Assembly (NCBI RefSeq): GCF_030463535.1
Contig: NC_132888.1
Location: 3,891,980-3,955,979 of the forward strand
DNA: 64,000 nt
Origin: Salminus brasiliensis
Lineage: Eukaryota; Chordata; Actinopteri; Characiformes; Bryconidae
Reading direction: 5' to 3'
Part shown: positions 1-10,982 of the stretch, in pieces
How the letters are laid out: each line of letters begins with the position of its first letter
Position numbering within the stretch: position 1 is the first letter of the stretch
The notes under the pieces: generated by a model
What the model saw: the letters and a program-made list of their open reading frames with translations, nothing else
Database searches by the model: none
What the model was told of the DNA's origin: nothing
Made by a program: the position numbers and the translations under genes

Positions 1-36
<36 letters not shown>
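1..36. repeat. (AT)n microsatellite
   Basis: The window opens inside an uninterrupted AT dinucleotide run, so its true length is unknown. Confidence 0.95.
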
Positions 37-39
<3 letters not shown>

Positions 40-696
40 TTTCTCTCTCTTAGGATGCAGCTGCTATGTGGGCAAAAATGTAAAAAAAAAAGCCAATAGA
101 CTAATAAAGGCTAAATACTTCATTAAATTATGAGCAGTTTATTAAATCTTCTGGTTGATCAGGTGCAAACATTTGTTATACTGTTAAATATATATAATAT
201 AATATTACATTAAATGCTACAATCCCCTATTATTTAGAATGCCACTAAATGTGTGACTGGACATAATTTCTATAGCTAAATAAGTTGGTGGAAAATTCCA
301 GAACAGAAAAAATGATAACAGTTTGCCTAAAATACTTTTTTTATATTATTATTAATATATATATATAGTAGCTAATGAGGAAAAAGAAAACCTTGTATCT
401 CCATAATGGCAACTTTCCAGGAGAAAAGAACATTGTTAACTTTCAATGGAAGAGAATGTAGAAAGATTTTATTTGAAGTAATTTTGGAGCATGTCTATTG
501 GCCCATTAATCAGAAATGTCTGATTGAATACAATGTAAAGAGCTGATTCATATGTTAAAAAGGGAAAATTGACAAAAAAGGGAGATACAAAGGTTTTCTG
601 GAACAGCGACAATAGATTCGAGATTCAAGAGTTTATGATGAAATTCATTAAATGAAATATTTTTTATAAATATCAATATAAAAAGAGAGAAACAGA

Positions 697-697
<1 letters not shown>
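37..697. other. AT-rich stretch, no gene seen
   Basis: AT-rich DNA without a convincing reading frame, splice-flanked exon or recognisable repeat. Confidence 0.5.

Positions 698-762
<65 letters not shown>
698..762. repeat. (AT)n(GT)n microsatellite
   Basis: A short AT run passes directly into about 26 GT units. The minus-strand reading frame over it is only Thr-His repeats and is not a gene. Confidence 0.95.
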
Positions 763-763
<1 letters not shown>

Positions 764-813
764 TTTCTCCACATTAGAGTTCATCCTTAAAAAAGAAAGG
801 CTGTGGCTGTTAG

Positions 814-1030
814 AGTCCCATACACCCCTCTAGCCAACGGCTGGCATTATTAGGCAGCATGGTGCCAATAGGTTCATGTCTATCTGCTCCAGAGTCCTAT
901 TCTATTGGCAGTACTTCTCTATAGGGTCTAGACAAGTGTGTGTGTGTCAGCAGCAATGGGTGCCACTTAAAGTAGCTGAATAACGCATTTATTCGAAAAG
1001 TTGTCCACAAATATTTGGACATATAGTGTA
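814..1030 (+). mobile_element. MITE-1 family, 3' part
   Basis: This matches the right half of a repeat found many times in the window (compare 4461-5009, 40325-40819). It has the shared blocks GGCAGCATGGTGCCAATAG and CCTATTCTATTGGCAGTACT and ends with the family terminus resembling CCACAAATATTTGGACATAT. The left half is missing. No coding capacity; superfamily unassigned. Confidence 0.8.
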
Positions 1031-1342
1031 GTTGGTTAGAGATTAGCACAGTCTCTGAAAGCTACGACAAACTGCTTAAGGAAATGAACTGCATTAGACT
1101 GTGTGATTTATCACTGTGGAGAGTTTTTACCGAGCACGGGCGAAGCTTTGAGTAATAAATGGAGAAGTAGTTGAGTTCTGTGAGCATCTGCTGAATAAAT
1201 CACCCCGACAATCTGAAGAAAACTCGTCACTGTCTGGAAAAGCAGTCCGAGTGAGCTCAGCACTGACTCACTAACAACTAGCTCATCTGAAGAGAATAGG
1301 CCAGGTGTGGGTGGAGTCCACTCACCAGTCCATAGAGTTCAC

Positions 1343-1717
1343 ATGCTGATCAGCCAGAACACTGATTGATTCTGAAACACTCCGACAAGAACCAAACTGC
1401 CACGTCTAGACGAGTCAGACTGGGTCAGAACATCTCCAAAACATCAGGCGGGTCTTGTGGGTCAGTACCCACCAAAAGTGCTCCATGGAACAACAACCAG
1501 TGAACCAGCGCCAGGGTCACGGCCACCCAAGGTCTCATTGATGCTCATGGAGGCCTCACCTCCCATCTTACAGGGCTTAAAGGATCTGCTACTAACGTCT
1601 GAAGGTGTCCAGATACCACAGCAGGACACCTTCAGAGGTCTAGTGGAGAGTTTTGGCAGCGGGGGGAGCCTACATAATGTTAGGCAGATGGTTTTAATGT
1701 TATGGCTGATCTGTGTA
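1343..1717 (+). mobile_element. Tc1-like transposon relic (internally deleted)
   Basis: The relic joins pieces of a Tc1-type transposase gene. Near 1405-1490 the translation resembles the N-terminal DNA-binding part; 1545-1655 reads LKDLLLTS ... DTFRGLVES, typical of the C-terminus of fish Tc1-like transposases. The catalytic middle is gone. The ends carry terminal-repeat remnants (CTGATCAGCC near 1346; TTTTAATGTTATGGCTGATC near 1691). The short frame through it (1457-1777) is this relic, not a host gene. Related relics lie at 5043-5373 and 38985-39345. Confidence 0.75.
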
Positions 1718-2088
1718 TCTGCAGAGAGCAGTTTAGCAGCCTCATTTTATTCAACCGTCCCGAAGCTTTTGGCCTGATGTTCGTTTTTCGTGTTTTTCAG
1801 CACAGGCTGCTTTTCTGAACCAGGCAAAACAGGTCATTTGCATATATCGGGTTTAGAGGTACAGTAAGAAAACCAGCCGATTTAACTGTACGGAATGAAG
1901 AGCGACCGCATAACGGTTGTGTATATCGGCTGTGGTGCATAAAAATGCCGTTCAACCCCTCCCGTTCAATCCCCTACTCTTTATAAGCCACTGGACCAGA
2001 TCTACCACTTAATTTTAAGGCTAAATAAGTTGGTGTGACGGGGTGATAAACAAAAATGCTAGGGCAGAAGAATGAATGATGCATTCAT
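1718..2088. other. no gene seen
   Basis: Mixed-composition DNA without a supported exon or repeat. Confidence 0.4.
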
Positions 2089-2215
2089 TAGAAGAGGTGT
2101 CCACAAACATTGGGACACATAGTGTAGTTCATTAAAGACCAGCATGAAACAAAAAAACAAAAAAACATAATCCGCTATATGGACAAAAGTATTGGGACGC
2201 CTCTTCATTTATTGC
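2089..2215. mobile_element. MITE-1 end fragments (right end, then left end)
   Basis: 2089-2130 carries the family's right terminus (GTCCACAAACATTGGGACAC) and 2172-2215 its left terminus (GGACAAAAGTATTGGGACG). They are in the order expected for the junction between two adjacent copies, or for a rearranged element. Confidence 0.6.
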
Positions 2216-2805
2216 ATATGTTCCGGTCAAGTGCCATGTGATACAGTGAGGGATTAAAAAAATCTTCTAAACTTTTAATGTGATATTACTGTACTTACTT
2301 ATTATTGAATTAATTAGTATTATGATTCATTATTATTCTCATTGGATCAAAAACAGCTTGTTTAGATCAAAAGTTTAGTTAATGGTCATTTAGATGTCAT
2401 GTCCGAGTCTTTTGGTACATAAACCCACACAAATTCTATCAGCGAACTTCAGGGAGGAGAGCAGAGTTCAGCCTGAGGTCAAATCCAGCCTACACCAGAA
2501 CTCGGGTTCTGAAGGGGTCGAGCTCGAACCCCTGATATCAGGAATGCTCTTACAGAGCGTTTAGAAGGTGTGGGGTGTTAGGAGTGAGAGGAGAGCGTGT
2601 GGCCACTGCTGGACGGGCTGGAGATGTTGTTGTGGAGTCTCTGCTGCGTGTCCCGGCCGCTGTGCCGGGTTCAGGGAGTGGACTCTCAGGGAATGTGGAG
2701 GGTTTAGCAGCCAGCTGTGGCTGCAGTAGATGAGTGGATTTGCCTTTTTACTCACTGATGAATATTTTCCACCCGCGGCTCACAGTGCACAGCTGCTCAG
2801 AGACC
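2216..2805. other. no gene seen
   Basis: Apparently unique DNA. The small open frames at 2561-2755 on the minus strand have no recognisable domain and no splice context. Confidence 0.4.
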
Positions 2806-2808
2806 TCC

Positions 2809-2874
<66 letters not shown>

Positions 2875-2895
2875 ATTACTCTCTCCCTCTCCTCG

Positions 2896-2938
<43 letters not shown>

Positions 2939-2981
2939 GCTCTCACGCTCTCTATCTATCTTCCTTTCTCCCTCTCTCTCC

Positions 2982-3012
<31 letters not shown>

Positions 3013-3566
3013 CTCATTTCTCTCTCCCTCTCCTCGCTCCCTCTCTCTCTCTCTGTCTCTCTCTCCCTCTCTCTCTCTCCCTCTCTCTCTCTCTCTGTCT
3101 CTCTCTCTCTCTTTCTCTTTTCCTCTCTCCTATTCTCTTTGCCTCTTGCTTTTTCTCTAACTCTCTCCCACTCTCTCTTTCTCCCTCTGCCCTATTGCTT
3201 CCTCTCACTCTCTTACCCCTCTTTCTTACTATCTCTCTCTCTCTTTCTGCCCCCTTGCTTACTCTTTCTCTCCCCCTCTCTCCCTTTCTTTCTCATCTCA
3301 CTCTACCTTTCTCCCTCTCTCTCCCCCTTACTCCCTCTCTCACTCTCCCATTCTCCCTCTTACTCCCTCTCTCACTCTCCCATTCTCCCTCTTTCTCCCT
3401 CTCTCCCTCTCCCTTTCTCCCTCTCTCTTCCCCTTACTCCCTCTCTCACTCTCCCTTTCTCCCTCTTTCTCCCTCTCTCTCCCTCTCTCTCCCCCTTTCT
3501 CCCTCTCTCACTCTCCCTTTCTCCCTCTTTCTCCCTCTTTCTCCCTCTCTCACTCTCCCATTCTCC

Positions 3567-3618
<52 letters not shown>
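2806..3618. repeat. large (CT)n / CTCCC-rich microsatellite field
   Basis: About 0.8 kb of CT repeats interrupted by CTCCC, CTTTCTCC and CTCACTCTCC variants. The long overlapping open frames (Ser-Leu repeats on plus, Arg-Glu on minus) result from the dinucleotide repeat and are not genes. Confidence 0.95.
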
Positions 3619-3621
<3 letters not shown>

Positions 3622-4460
3622 GATCACCGTTGTCCTTTTTGCTCACTGGTGGTTGTGAGGTTAATACTATTAATAAACACATGAATCTGATGTTTATTAA
3701 TAAATATGAACACCGTTAATAAGCTGTTATGAGGGACGTCTGCTCTTTTGTGTGATGATGAAGTTCAGCAGGACATAAACCTGAGGAATGCAGGACAGTT
3801 ACTTTCATCTCCCTCAGGTTATGAGATGAGAGATCAGCCGGACAGATTTCAGTCATCAACGAGACTTTTATTATTTAGACTCTGAAGAGAAACGTGGTCA
3901 CATTCTGCTAAATGTCTCCTAATGTCTCCTAATGTCTCCTAATGTCATCATCTGCTGAATTGAGTTAGGGTGAATACAGGAGGCCCTTTGATTCCGTGTC
4001 GGTGGACGTCCACATGCATCGCAGAGCGAGGTCTGCTTCAGAAAGCCCAGAATAACTCCGCCATGTCCAGTAAATCAGGGCATTAAGCCTTATCGTTCAG
4101 ATGGACTTCAGCCGTGCCGTTATAGGAAACGAAGGGCTGGAGGATTGAATTAGAGCTAACTGTCTGCTGCTCTTTGAATCTGGATGCAGTTTATGTCTGA
4201 ATGGGGAGCAGATTTAATTTGATGTTATTCAGTGTGTCTGATTTAGGCTTATCTTGACTTCAGGTTGACGTCACGTCAGAAATGTCATGATTTACAACTC
4301 TGGCCTCGAGCTTCTCCGCTGGAACTGCAGGAAAACATGCCACAAACGGTAGGACAAGTTCTGAAAGGTCAAAGAGAAAGAAGTTACCCATCTGTGAGAG
4401 TCTAAAACATTAAAAACAGGCCACACATTCCTTCACAATACACAATAAAGTAATACATTA
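3619..4460. other. no gene seen
   Basis: Mixed-composition, apparently low-repeat DNA. It has a tiny triple repeat of CTAATGTCTC near 3910-3945. No exon supported. Confidence 0.4.
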
Positions 4461-5009
4461 TTAGGACAAAAGTATTTGGACACATGCTCATTCATTGCTT
4501 TTCCTAAAATCAAGGCTATTAAAAATAATTTATCCTGATTCTGTGAAAGTAACTGTCTCTACTGTCCAGAGAAGAAGAAGACTAACCTACTAGATTTTAA
4601 AGAAACATTGCTGTGAGGATTTGATTGCATTCAGCGACATTTCAGTGAGTATTAATGAGGTCAGGATGTTGGAAGATGATCACCAACTCATCCCAAAAGC
4701 ACTGGATGGAGCTCCACCATCCATCATTCCAGAGAACACAGTTCTTCCACTGCTCCGCAGCTCCTCAATGCTGGGGGGCTTCATACCCCTCTACTAGCCC
4801 ATGCCTAGAATTAATAGGCAGCATGGTGCTGATAGGTTCATGTTTATTGATCTGCTCCAGAGAGTCCTATTCTATTGGCAGTACTTCTCTACAGGACTAG
4901 ACACGCTGTGTTCATGCATGTGTGTGTCTGCAGCAATGGCTGCAACTGAAAGTAGCTGATTGCATTCATGCATAAGAGGGGTGTCCACAAACATTTGGAC
5001 ACACAATGG
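4461..5009 (+). mobile_element. MITE-1, near full-length copy
   Basis: A roughly 550-bp element. Its left end (GGACAAAAGTATTTGGACAC) and right end (GTGTCCACAAACATTTGGAC) form imperfect terminal inverted repeats. It holds all internal family blocks (GTGAGGATTTGATTGCATTC, TTCCAGAGAACACAGTTCTT, GGGGGGCTTCATACCCCTCT). No transposase frame, so it is non-autonomous. Confidence 0.85.
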
Positions 5010-5042
5010 TGAAATACATGGGAAACCTATCATACAAAAGCA

Positions 5043-5373
5043 TGATACACCAAATAGCCAAAACATTAAAACTAATATAATTAATATTAGTACTAATAAA
5101 AACTAGTGTAATGTGCCACCAAAACGGCTCTAAGCATCCAAGGCATGGCCTACACAAGACCTCTGAAGGCATCCTGTGGAATCTGGACACCTTTAGACGT
5201 TAGCAGAAGATCCTTAAAGGGTGAGGCCTCTATGGGCGCCCATGACCCATTCTTAAGCTGGTTCATTGGTTGTCCTTCCTTGGAGCACTTTTGGTAGGTA
5301 CTGACCACTGCATACCGGGAACACCCCACAAGACCTGCCTGAGGTTTTGGAGATGTTCTGACCCAGTCGTCTA
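5043..5373 (-). mobile_element. Tc1-like transposon relic, reverse orientation
   Basis: Same family as 1343-1717 but inverted. It has a terminal remnant with CCAAAACATTAAAAC near 5058 and transposase-derived blocks such as AAGACCTCTGAAGGC and GGAGATGTTCTGACCCAGTC. No intact transposase. Confidence 0.75.
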
Positions 5374-5386
5374 TTATATATATATA

Positions 5387-5426
<40 letters not shown>

Positions 5427-5470
5427 TGTGTCTGTGTGTGATATACATATGTACATATACATATATATGA
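5374..5470. repeat. AT/GT compound microsatellite
   Basis: Short AT run, about 15 interrupted GT units, then alternating AT/GT. Confidence 0.9.
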
Positions 5471-6124
5471 ACTCCAGGCTATTGATGACAGGGTAGTGGG
5501 ATATCCCAGGCACCCCAGAAATGGCTATATGTAAGTATATGTATATGAGTAAAACATAGTATTATTGGTTAATATTATTTCGCCCCATCATAAAAAAAAA
5601 AACAAAAACAGGGAGTGTTCTGAAGGTATCTTCCAAGCTGTCTTCTCAATCTTCTTGTCTAGATGCAGTATCTTCAACATGGGGCTTAGTAGGACCAGAA
5701 GCAGAGACCTAACAAGGTCAGTGAGGTCACATTAAGGGGTCTCTAATGCAGTCTATCAGAATATGCTGTAAATCGCTAATCAATCATTTTATAACATCCT
5801 GGTTATTCTAATCTTTATTCAGAAAACCTGAGCACCATTCTTACACAGACAAGTGAGCTGAAAAGGTCTGGTCTTACAGCTCCCCCTGCTGTTCATCTGC
5901 ATGCTGTATAGTAGATCAATCACATTTACCGTCTAGTTTAAGACGCAGGTGATTAGGTCAAGGTCTGTTAATCGTTATAGTGATGTTGGCCTTTGCAGTA
6001 CTGATTTCATAGTTGGCCCCTTTAACCAATCACAGAGTTTATGATTGAGTGCTGTGAGCATCTGACCAATCACAGCTCCAGTTGAGTGTTCATGTGATCC
6101 AACAGCAGTAAATGACTTTGGTTC
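5471..6124. other. no gene seen
   Basis: Mixed DNA; the part near 5975-6120 may be the body of the SINE whose tRNA-like head follows. Confidence 0.4.
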
Positions 6125-6202
6125 AAATAATGCATGTATCGAACCCACAACCTTGTCAGCAATAGCCCAGAGCTCTAACCACTGAGCTACCACTGCCCCA
6201 AA
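6125..6202 (-). mobile_element. tRNA-derived SINE head
   Basis: On the minus strand it begins GGGGCAGTGGTAGCTCAGTG, a tRNA-like A box, and carries a B-box-like GTGGGTTCGATACATG about 50 nt later. The head recurs at 6562-6595, 22040-22256 and 43745-44066. The short minus frame across it is not a gene. Confidence 0.7.
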
Positions 6203-6284
6203 TATCTATAAATAGCATTATATATATAATATTATATTATGAAAATAAATATAAATATATATATACATAATATATACATAAATA

Positions 6285-6390
6285 GCAAAGCACTTTGTAA
6301 GTCACTCTGGATAAGAGCGTCTGCTAAATGCCATGGGAATTTCCCCACTGCGGGACTAATAAAGGACTATCTTATCTTATCTTATCTTAA
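6285..6390 (+). mobile_element. retroelement 3' tails ending in (TCTTA)n
   Basis: CTCTGGATAAGAGCGTCTGC is a common fish SINE/LINE tail. It is followed by TTCCCCACTGCGGGACTAAT and a run of TCTTA units, typical of an RTE-like LINE 3' end. The second block recurs at 53060-53118. Confidence 0.65.
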
Positions 6391-6439
6391 ATGTAAATGT
6401 AAATGTAAATGTACATATATAAATAAAAATATATATAAA

Positions 6440-6441
6440 AC

Positions 6442-6504
<63 letters not shown>

Positions 6505-6505
6505 T
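6440..6505. repeat. (AT)n microsatellite
   Basis: About 30 AT units in a very AT-rich stretch. Confidence 0.9.
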
Positions 6506-6704
6506 TCATAATATAATATTATATATAATACTATTTATAGATATTTGGGGCATATATCAGCTATAACCGCTGAGCCACCACTGCCCCAAATATCTATAAA
6601 TAGTATTATATATAATATTATATTATGAAAGAAAAAAAATATATATATACATATATAAAATATAAAATAAAAAAAATAAAAATATATATAGATATTTGGG
6701 GTTT

Positions 6705-6709
6705 ATGCA

Positions 6710-6762
<53 letters not shown>
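6705..6762. repeat. (AT)n microsatellite
   Basis: About 25 AT units. The piece around 6520-6620 partly mirrors 6180-6240, with the same SINE end and AATATAATATTATAT motifs. Confidence 0.9.
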
Positions 6763-6766
<4 letters not shown>

Positions 6767-8379
6767 TACATTCTTAAAGCACTCAGTGATATTTTCACTT
6801 ATAGACACAATGTCATTTTTTCCCTTCGTCTGCATTTTTGCATGACAGCAGCAACATCCACATTTTGTTGGTTGAATTGACGACTCGTTTTTTTTTTTTA
6901 CAGTGTAGAGCTGAAGCCAGAGCAGAGGAATCAACCCTTTAAATCAAGACAAGATCAGGCAAGTCTGAGCTTTATGGATCCACCTTCAGGCCTACCTCTT
7001 CTCTTCACTACACGGCTTTCAGAAACAGCTCCTGACACTCAGTATAAGGCAGCACTCCAACATTTCTCAAGCGAAGCTCTGTCTGCTGCCTCTGTGTGGT
7101 ACAGAGAAGGGTAGAGAGTACAGAGAACTGCAACCGAGCGAAGATACGGGAGCTGGACCAAACTCTACAATGACCTCTGTTAGGTCTCATGTACCATTTT
7201 CTTGTGACCCTGCCTGGTAAAACAACTCAAGCCTTAATCTCAGAGCCTTAAGATATATAATAGTATATATATAGTAAATAGTATATATATATATATGTAT
7301 ATATAAATAGTATATATATATACAAGCCTTGACCTCAGAGCCTTAAGATATATATTTAAGATATATATTTAAGATATATAAGATATAGATTTGACTGCAC
7401 CCATCCATGCAGTGAACAGTGAAATACACACAATGGGGCAAAGTAATCTAATCGGGACGTCCCGACTCTGCTGGGATTTACACCTGTATGGTGTAATGCT
7501 CTGTTGGCTCTGTTGGTGTGTGGTGAGTGTGTGAGGTGGTAGATTGGTGGCAGAGAGCTGCTGAACACTTCTCCTCTCTCATCACATGATGAATGGGAGG
7601 AGCCACAGGAGAAACGAAACTGGCTTTATCTACAGTCTGACAGCCAAGCAGAAGGGAAGCGAGGCAGGACCACAACCATCTGCGCCCTGTGGGGCTAAAA
7701 GTGGGTGATCCTTTTGATCTGTGCAGCTAAACGTGTTTATTCTCAGAGTCATTTTCTCGTCACTGGTGCTGGTAGAAGGTCAGATTTTCTGAATGCTCGT
7801 ATTGAACATGGCTTCACCAGCCTGTTAGGATTGCTATGTTATGGTGCTTGACTTTGCTTATTGAAAACTAGGCTCCCACCCAGTAGCTTTCTTACTCAAA
7901 CAGCACGCCGTGTGCTTTTACCCTCCCCTGTTTGCACACCTGGGGATTAGGAAATGGAACACCTGTGGTGCAGAACTCAGAGAGAGAGAGAGAGAGAGAG
8001 CTTGGTGGGCACACCCATTTACACACACTTTATCTTCTGATCTGAGCTGATTTAAAGGTGTTTAATGTGACTTCTGTTATAACTGATATATTCAGTTCAC
8101 GGCGGTTGTCAGGAGGTCAGACAGTCAGAATGACAACAGTGGATATTAAAGGATTTGTTCTAACAAAGAAAATATTGTGTAACCCTTTAAACAATGGTAA
8201 AGCATTTGGGCCTCTGGTGGCCTGAAAATGTTATTACAACAACTGCAATGGAGGCCATCAACTAAATCTCAAAGGTTACAGATTTCTTACCTTGTCAGTG
8301 TCAGAAACTCTCATTTTGACCAGGGGAATGTAAGTCATGCTTCACACATTCTGTATTATATCTCTGATTAATAAGACAT
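6763..8379. other. no gene seen
   Basis: No supported gene. It contains a short tandem of AAGATATATATTT units near 7345-7390 and an (AG)n run at 7980-8000. The open frames at 7008-7190 and 7356-7675 on the minus strand are short, lack recognisable domains and look incidental. Confidence 0.4.
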
Positions 8380-9700
8380 TAATATTAATAACATGTAGGA
8401 TTCTAAGATTAACCCCTTAAACAGCCTATAGCGCGCCAGTATGCCAAAAAATTTACTGCAAACTTCTGTTAGCAGAGAATCGTCAACCAGGCTTTACAGA
8501 AGCTTTTGTAGTTACTAAGTAATTAATCTTAGTGTATTAATGAATTAATTAATAAGCCTTGGACAGTTAAGGGAAGGGGTTAAAGGTTTCCTATTTGATC
8601 TATTTATATTTTTGCATAAGCTATTTGTAATTCGAACTATTCAGAACCACATTATTTTAAGGAACCCAAACAGGGGGTTTATTAATGTACTGTTTTGTTT
8701 AATAAAGCCTGAATCATGAAAGTCTATAGATTAATTCTATAGATTAGAAGTCTAGGTTACTCATACTAACATAATAGTGATTTTATATAAATCATTGCTG
8801 TCCAATGAAAAACATGTATTTCAAAATCTTAACTTCTATTAGCAGAGAATGGACCCACTAGTTTGTTCAGTAACACACCTTAGTGTGTAATAAGCCTTGG
8901 AGTGTTAAGGGGTTAAACAGGGGGTTTATTAATGTCTATTGTTTAGTTTAATAAAGCCTGAATCATGAAAGTCTACAGATTAAGCTTTATTAATTGTGGC
9001 CTTTATTACAACATAACCCAGAGGTCTGCTGTGTGAAACTAATTAATCAAAAAAAGCATAATAATCACTTTGTTACCACCCTGTTATAAACATTATTTAG
9101 TGCTGAAATGTCTGTTATATAATTATGTTATGATAATCTGAAAACTTGCATGATGCTCATACTGACATAATAGTGATTTTATATAAATCATTTCTGTCCA
9201 ATGAAAAACATGTATTTCCAAAATGACAGAAAAGCAGAAATCTTAACTTCTGTTAGCAGAGAATCGCCCCACCATTTTGCACAGAAGCTTCTGTAGTTAC
9301 TGAGTAATAAACCTTAGTGTATTAATGAATGAATTAATAAGCCTTGGAGAGTTAAGGGAAGGGGTTAAAGGTTTCCTATTTTATCTTTTTGTTTAATAAA
9401 GCCTGAATCATGAAAGTCTATAGCTGATGTTACTCATACTGACATAATAGTGATTTTATATAAATAATTGCTGTCCAAATACTTTACAAAAATCTTAACT
9501 TCTATTAGCAGAGAACGGCCCCACTAGTTTGTTCAGTAACACACCTTAGTGTGTAATAAGCCTTGGAGTGTTAAGGGGTTAAACAGGGGGTTTATTAATG
9601 TCTACTGTTTAGTTTAATAAAGCCTGAATCATGAAAGTCTATAGATTAAGCTTTATTCATTATGGCCTTTATTAGAACATAACCCGGGGGTCTGCTGTGT
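8380..9700. repeat. locally reiterated block, about four diverged units
   Basis: A set of phrases returns in order: TTAGCAGAGAATCG/GG near 8470, 8838, 9253 and 9506; AATAAGCCTTGGA near 8548, 8889, 9337 and 9556; AATAAAGCCTGAATCATGAA near 8701, 8950, 9395 and 9616; and TGACATAATAGTGATTTTAT near 8765, 9163 and 9439. Spacing is irregular, about 250-420 bp. No coding frame is conserved between units. Confidence 0.8.
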
Positions 9701-9892
9701 GAAACCCACCAATACTGGCAAAATTAGTTTAAGTAATACACCACAAAAAAACAACACTTTGCTACCACCCTGTTATGCAAATTATGGGCAATTATTATCT
9801 GAACTTGCATGTTAATAGTGTGTCATTGGCAGCCCTTTGTTTTATGTGGGTTCTAGACAGTGGCAGGTTGTTAGTCAGTAAGAAAGTTACTG

Positions 9893-10347
9893 TATATACT
9901 GTGTAAAAGATATTTAGTCTGTGGCTCCGCCCCCTCTATCTATTTACTGTTTATTCCTATCACATGACGTCCCCAGACTGGGAGGCTTTTAGAACGGAGC
10001 GCTGAGACCTTGCTGGGATTTGAACTGATGACCTCCTCACACTTAATGAGCAGCAGTTAGACCATAGGGCCGGTCCAGAGCTGTGAAATTACACTACATA
10101 CAAACTCAGTTCTGAGTAAATTCACCTTCCCTTCTTTCTCAGGCTCAGAAATGTACACGGCTTCACAGCTCTAGAGTGGAGCGACTGTCTAACTGCCTGC
10201 TTGTCAGGACATTTAGGGGATAATAAGTTCAAATACCATGGTCAGGAGTCAGAGAATAAGAAGGCAGAGGTTTTAGCCTGCAGATAGGAATAAACAGTTA
10301 ACAGATAGAGGGGGCGGAGCCACAGACTAAACATTTTACACAGTATT
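9893..10347. mobile_element. fold-back element / two tRNA-like arms in inverted orientation
   Basis: The left arm (9893-10115) and right arm (10130-10347) are near reverse complements at their outer 65 bp; GTCTGTGGCTCCGCCCCCTC on the left returns inverted as GAGGGGGCGGAGCCACAGAC. The similarity continues inward more weakly. Each arm includes a B-box-like phrase (GGGATTTGAACTGATGA; inverted ATAAGTTCAAATACCA), so it may be two SINE copies head-to-head or a MITE with long TIRs. Confidence 0.75.
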
Positions 10348-10734
10348 GAATCAGTTTCAGCTCAGCTGCAGCTCATTTACTAATGATTGAGGCTCAACCC
10401 AGTGTGTATTGTTAACCAAACTGAGGGGTTTTTAACCCCTCTGCTCGTATGTGTGTATGAATGTGTGTGTGTATGAATGTGTGTGTGTGAACTGACTGAT
10501 CACAGGAATCCTGAAATGAGTCACAGATCACTAAAAAACACACTTCCAGGCTACATCAGTTATGCTTTTCCTAACAGAGATGACGGAAATACCTTGTAAT
10601 GAATGCCCTGCTGATCTGCTTTCTGCACTACTTTACTCTTCGTGTGGTCGTACATCATTGAGCGCGGTCACGCCTCACCTGAGTGTGTTAACTCTGTGTT
10701 TTGTTGAAGGGCAGTGCGTGAGAGGGACGAGACA

Positions 10735-10784
10735 ATGGAAGACCAACACGACCTTTGCAATGAAGACATGTCCACAGCACAGAG
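10735..10784 (+). CDS. NLR gene exon 1 (start codon exon)
   Basis: ATG at 10735 in a good context (GACAATGG) opens 16 codons reading [16 protein letters not shown] plus two bases. It ends AGAG|GTAATT at 10784, phase 2, which matches the entry phase of every following small exon. Short acidic start exons of this kind precede the motif exons in fish NLRC3-like genes. No promoter element stands out upstream, and a further 5' non-coding exon cannot be excluded. Confidence 0.6.
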
Positions 10785-10943
10785 GTAATTTAATTTTTAC
10801 TAAAACATACAGTAACTAATAATCTGTACATGAACATATAGACAGACAGACAGACAGACAGACAGATAGACAGATAGACAGACAGATAGACAGACATACA
10901 AACAGACAGATAGACAGACAGATAGACAGACATACAAACAGAC

Positions 10944-10982
<39 letters not shown>

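Noticed and set aside
1457..1777. 106-codon host gene
   Set aside because: The frame is the C-terminal remnant of a Tc1-like transposase.
2730..3719. Long Ser-Leu open frames (over 300 codons, two frames)
   Set aside because: Translation of a CT microsatellite; several frames are open at once and composition is only Leu/Ser/Pro.
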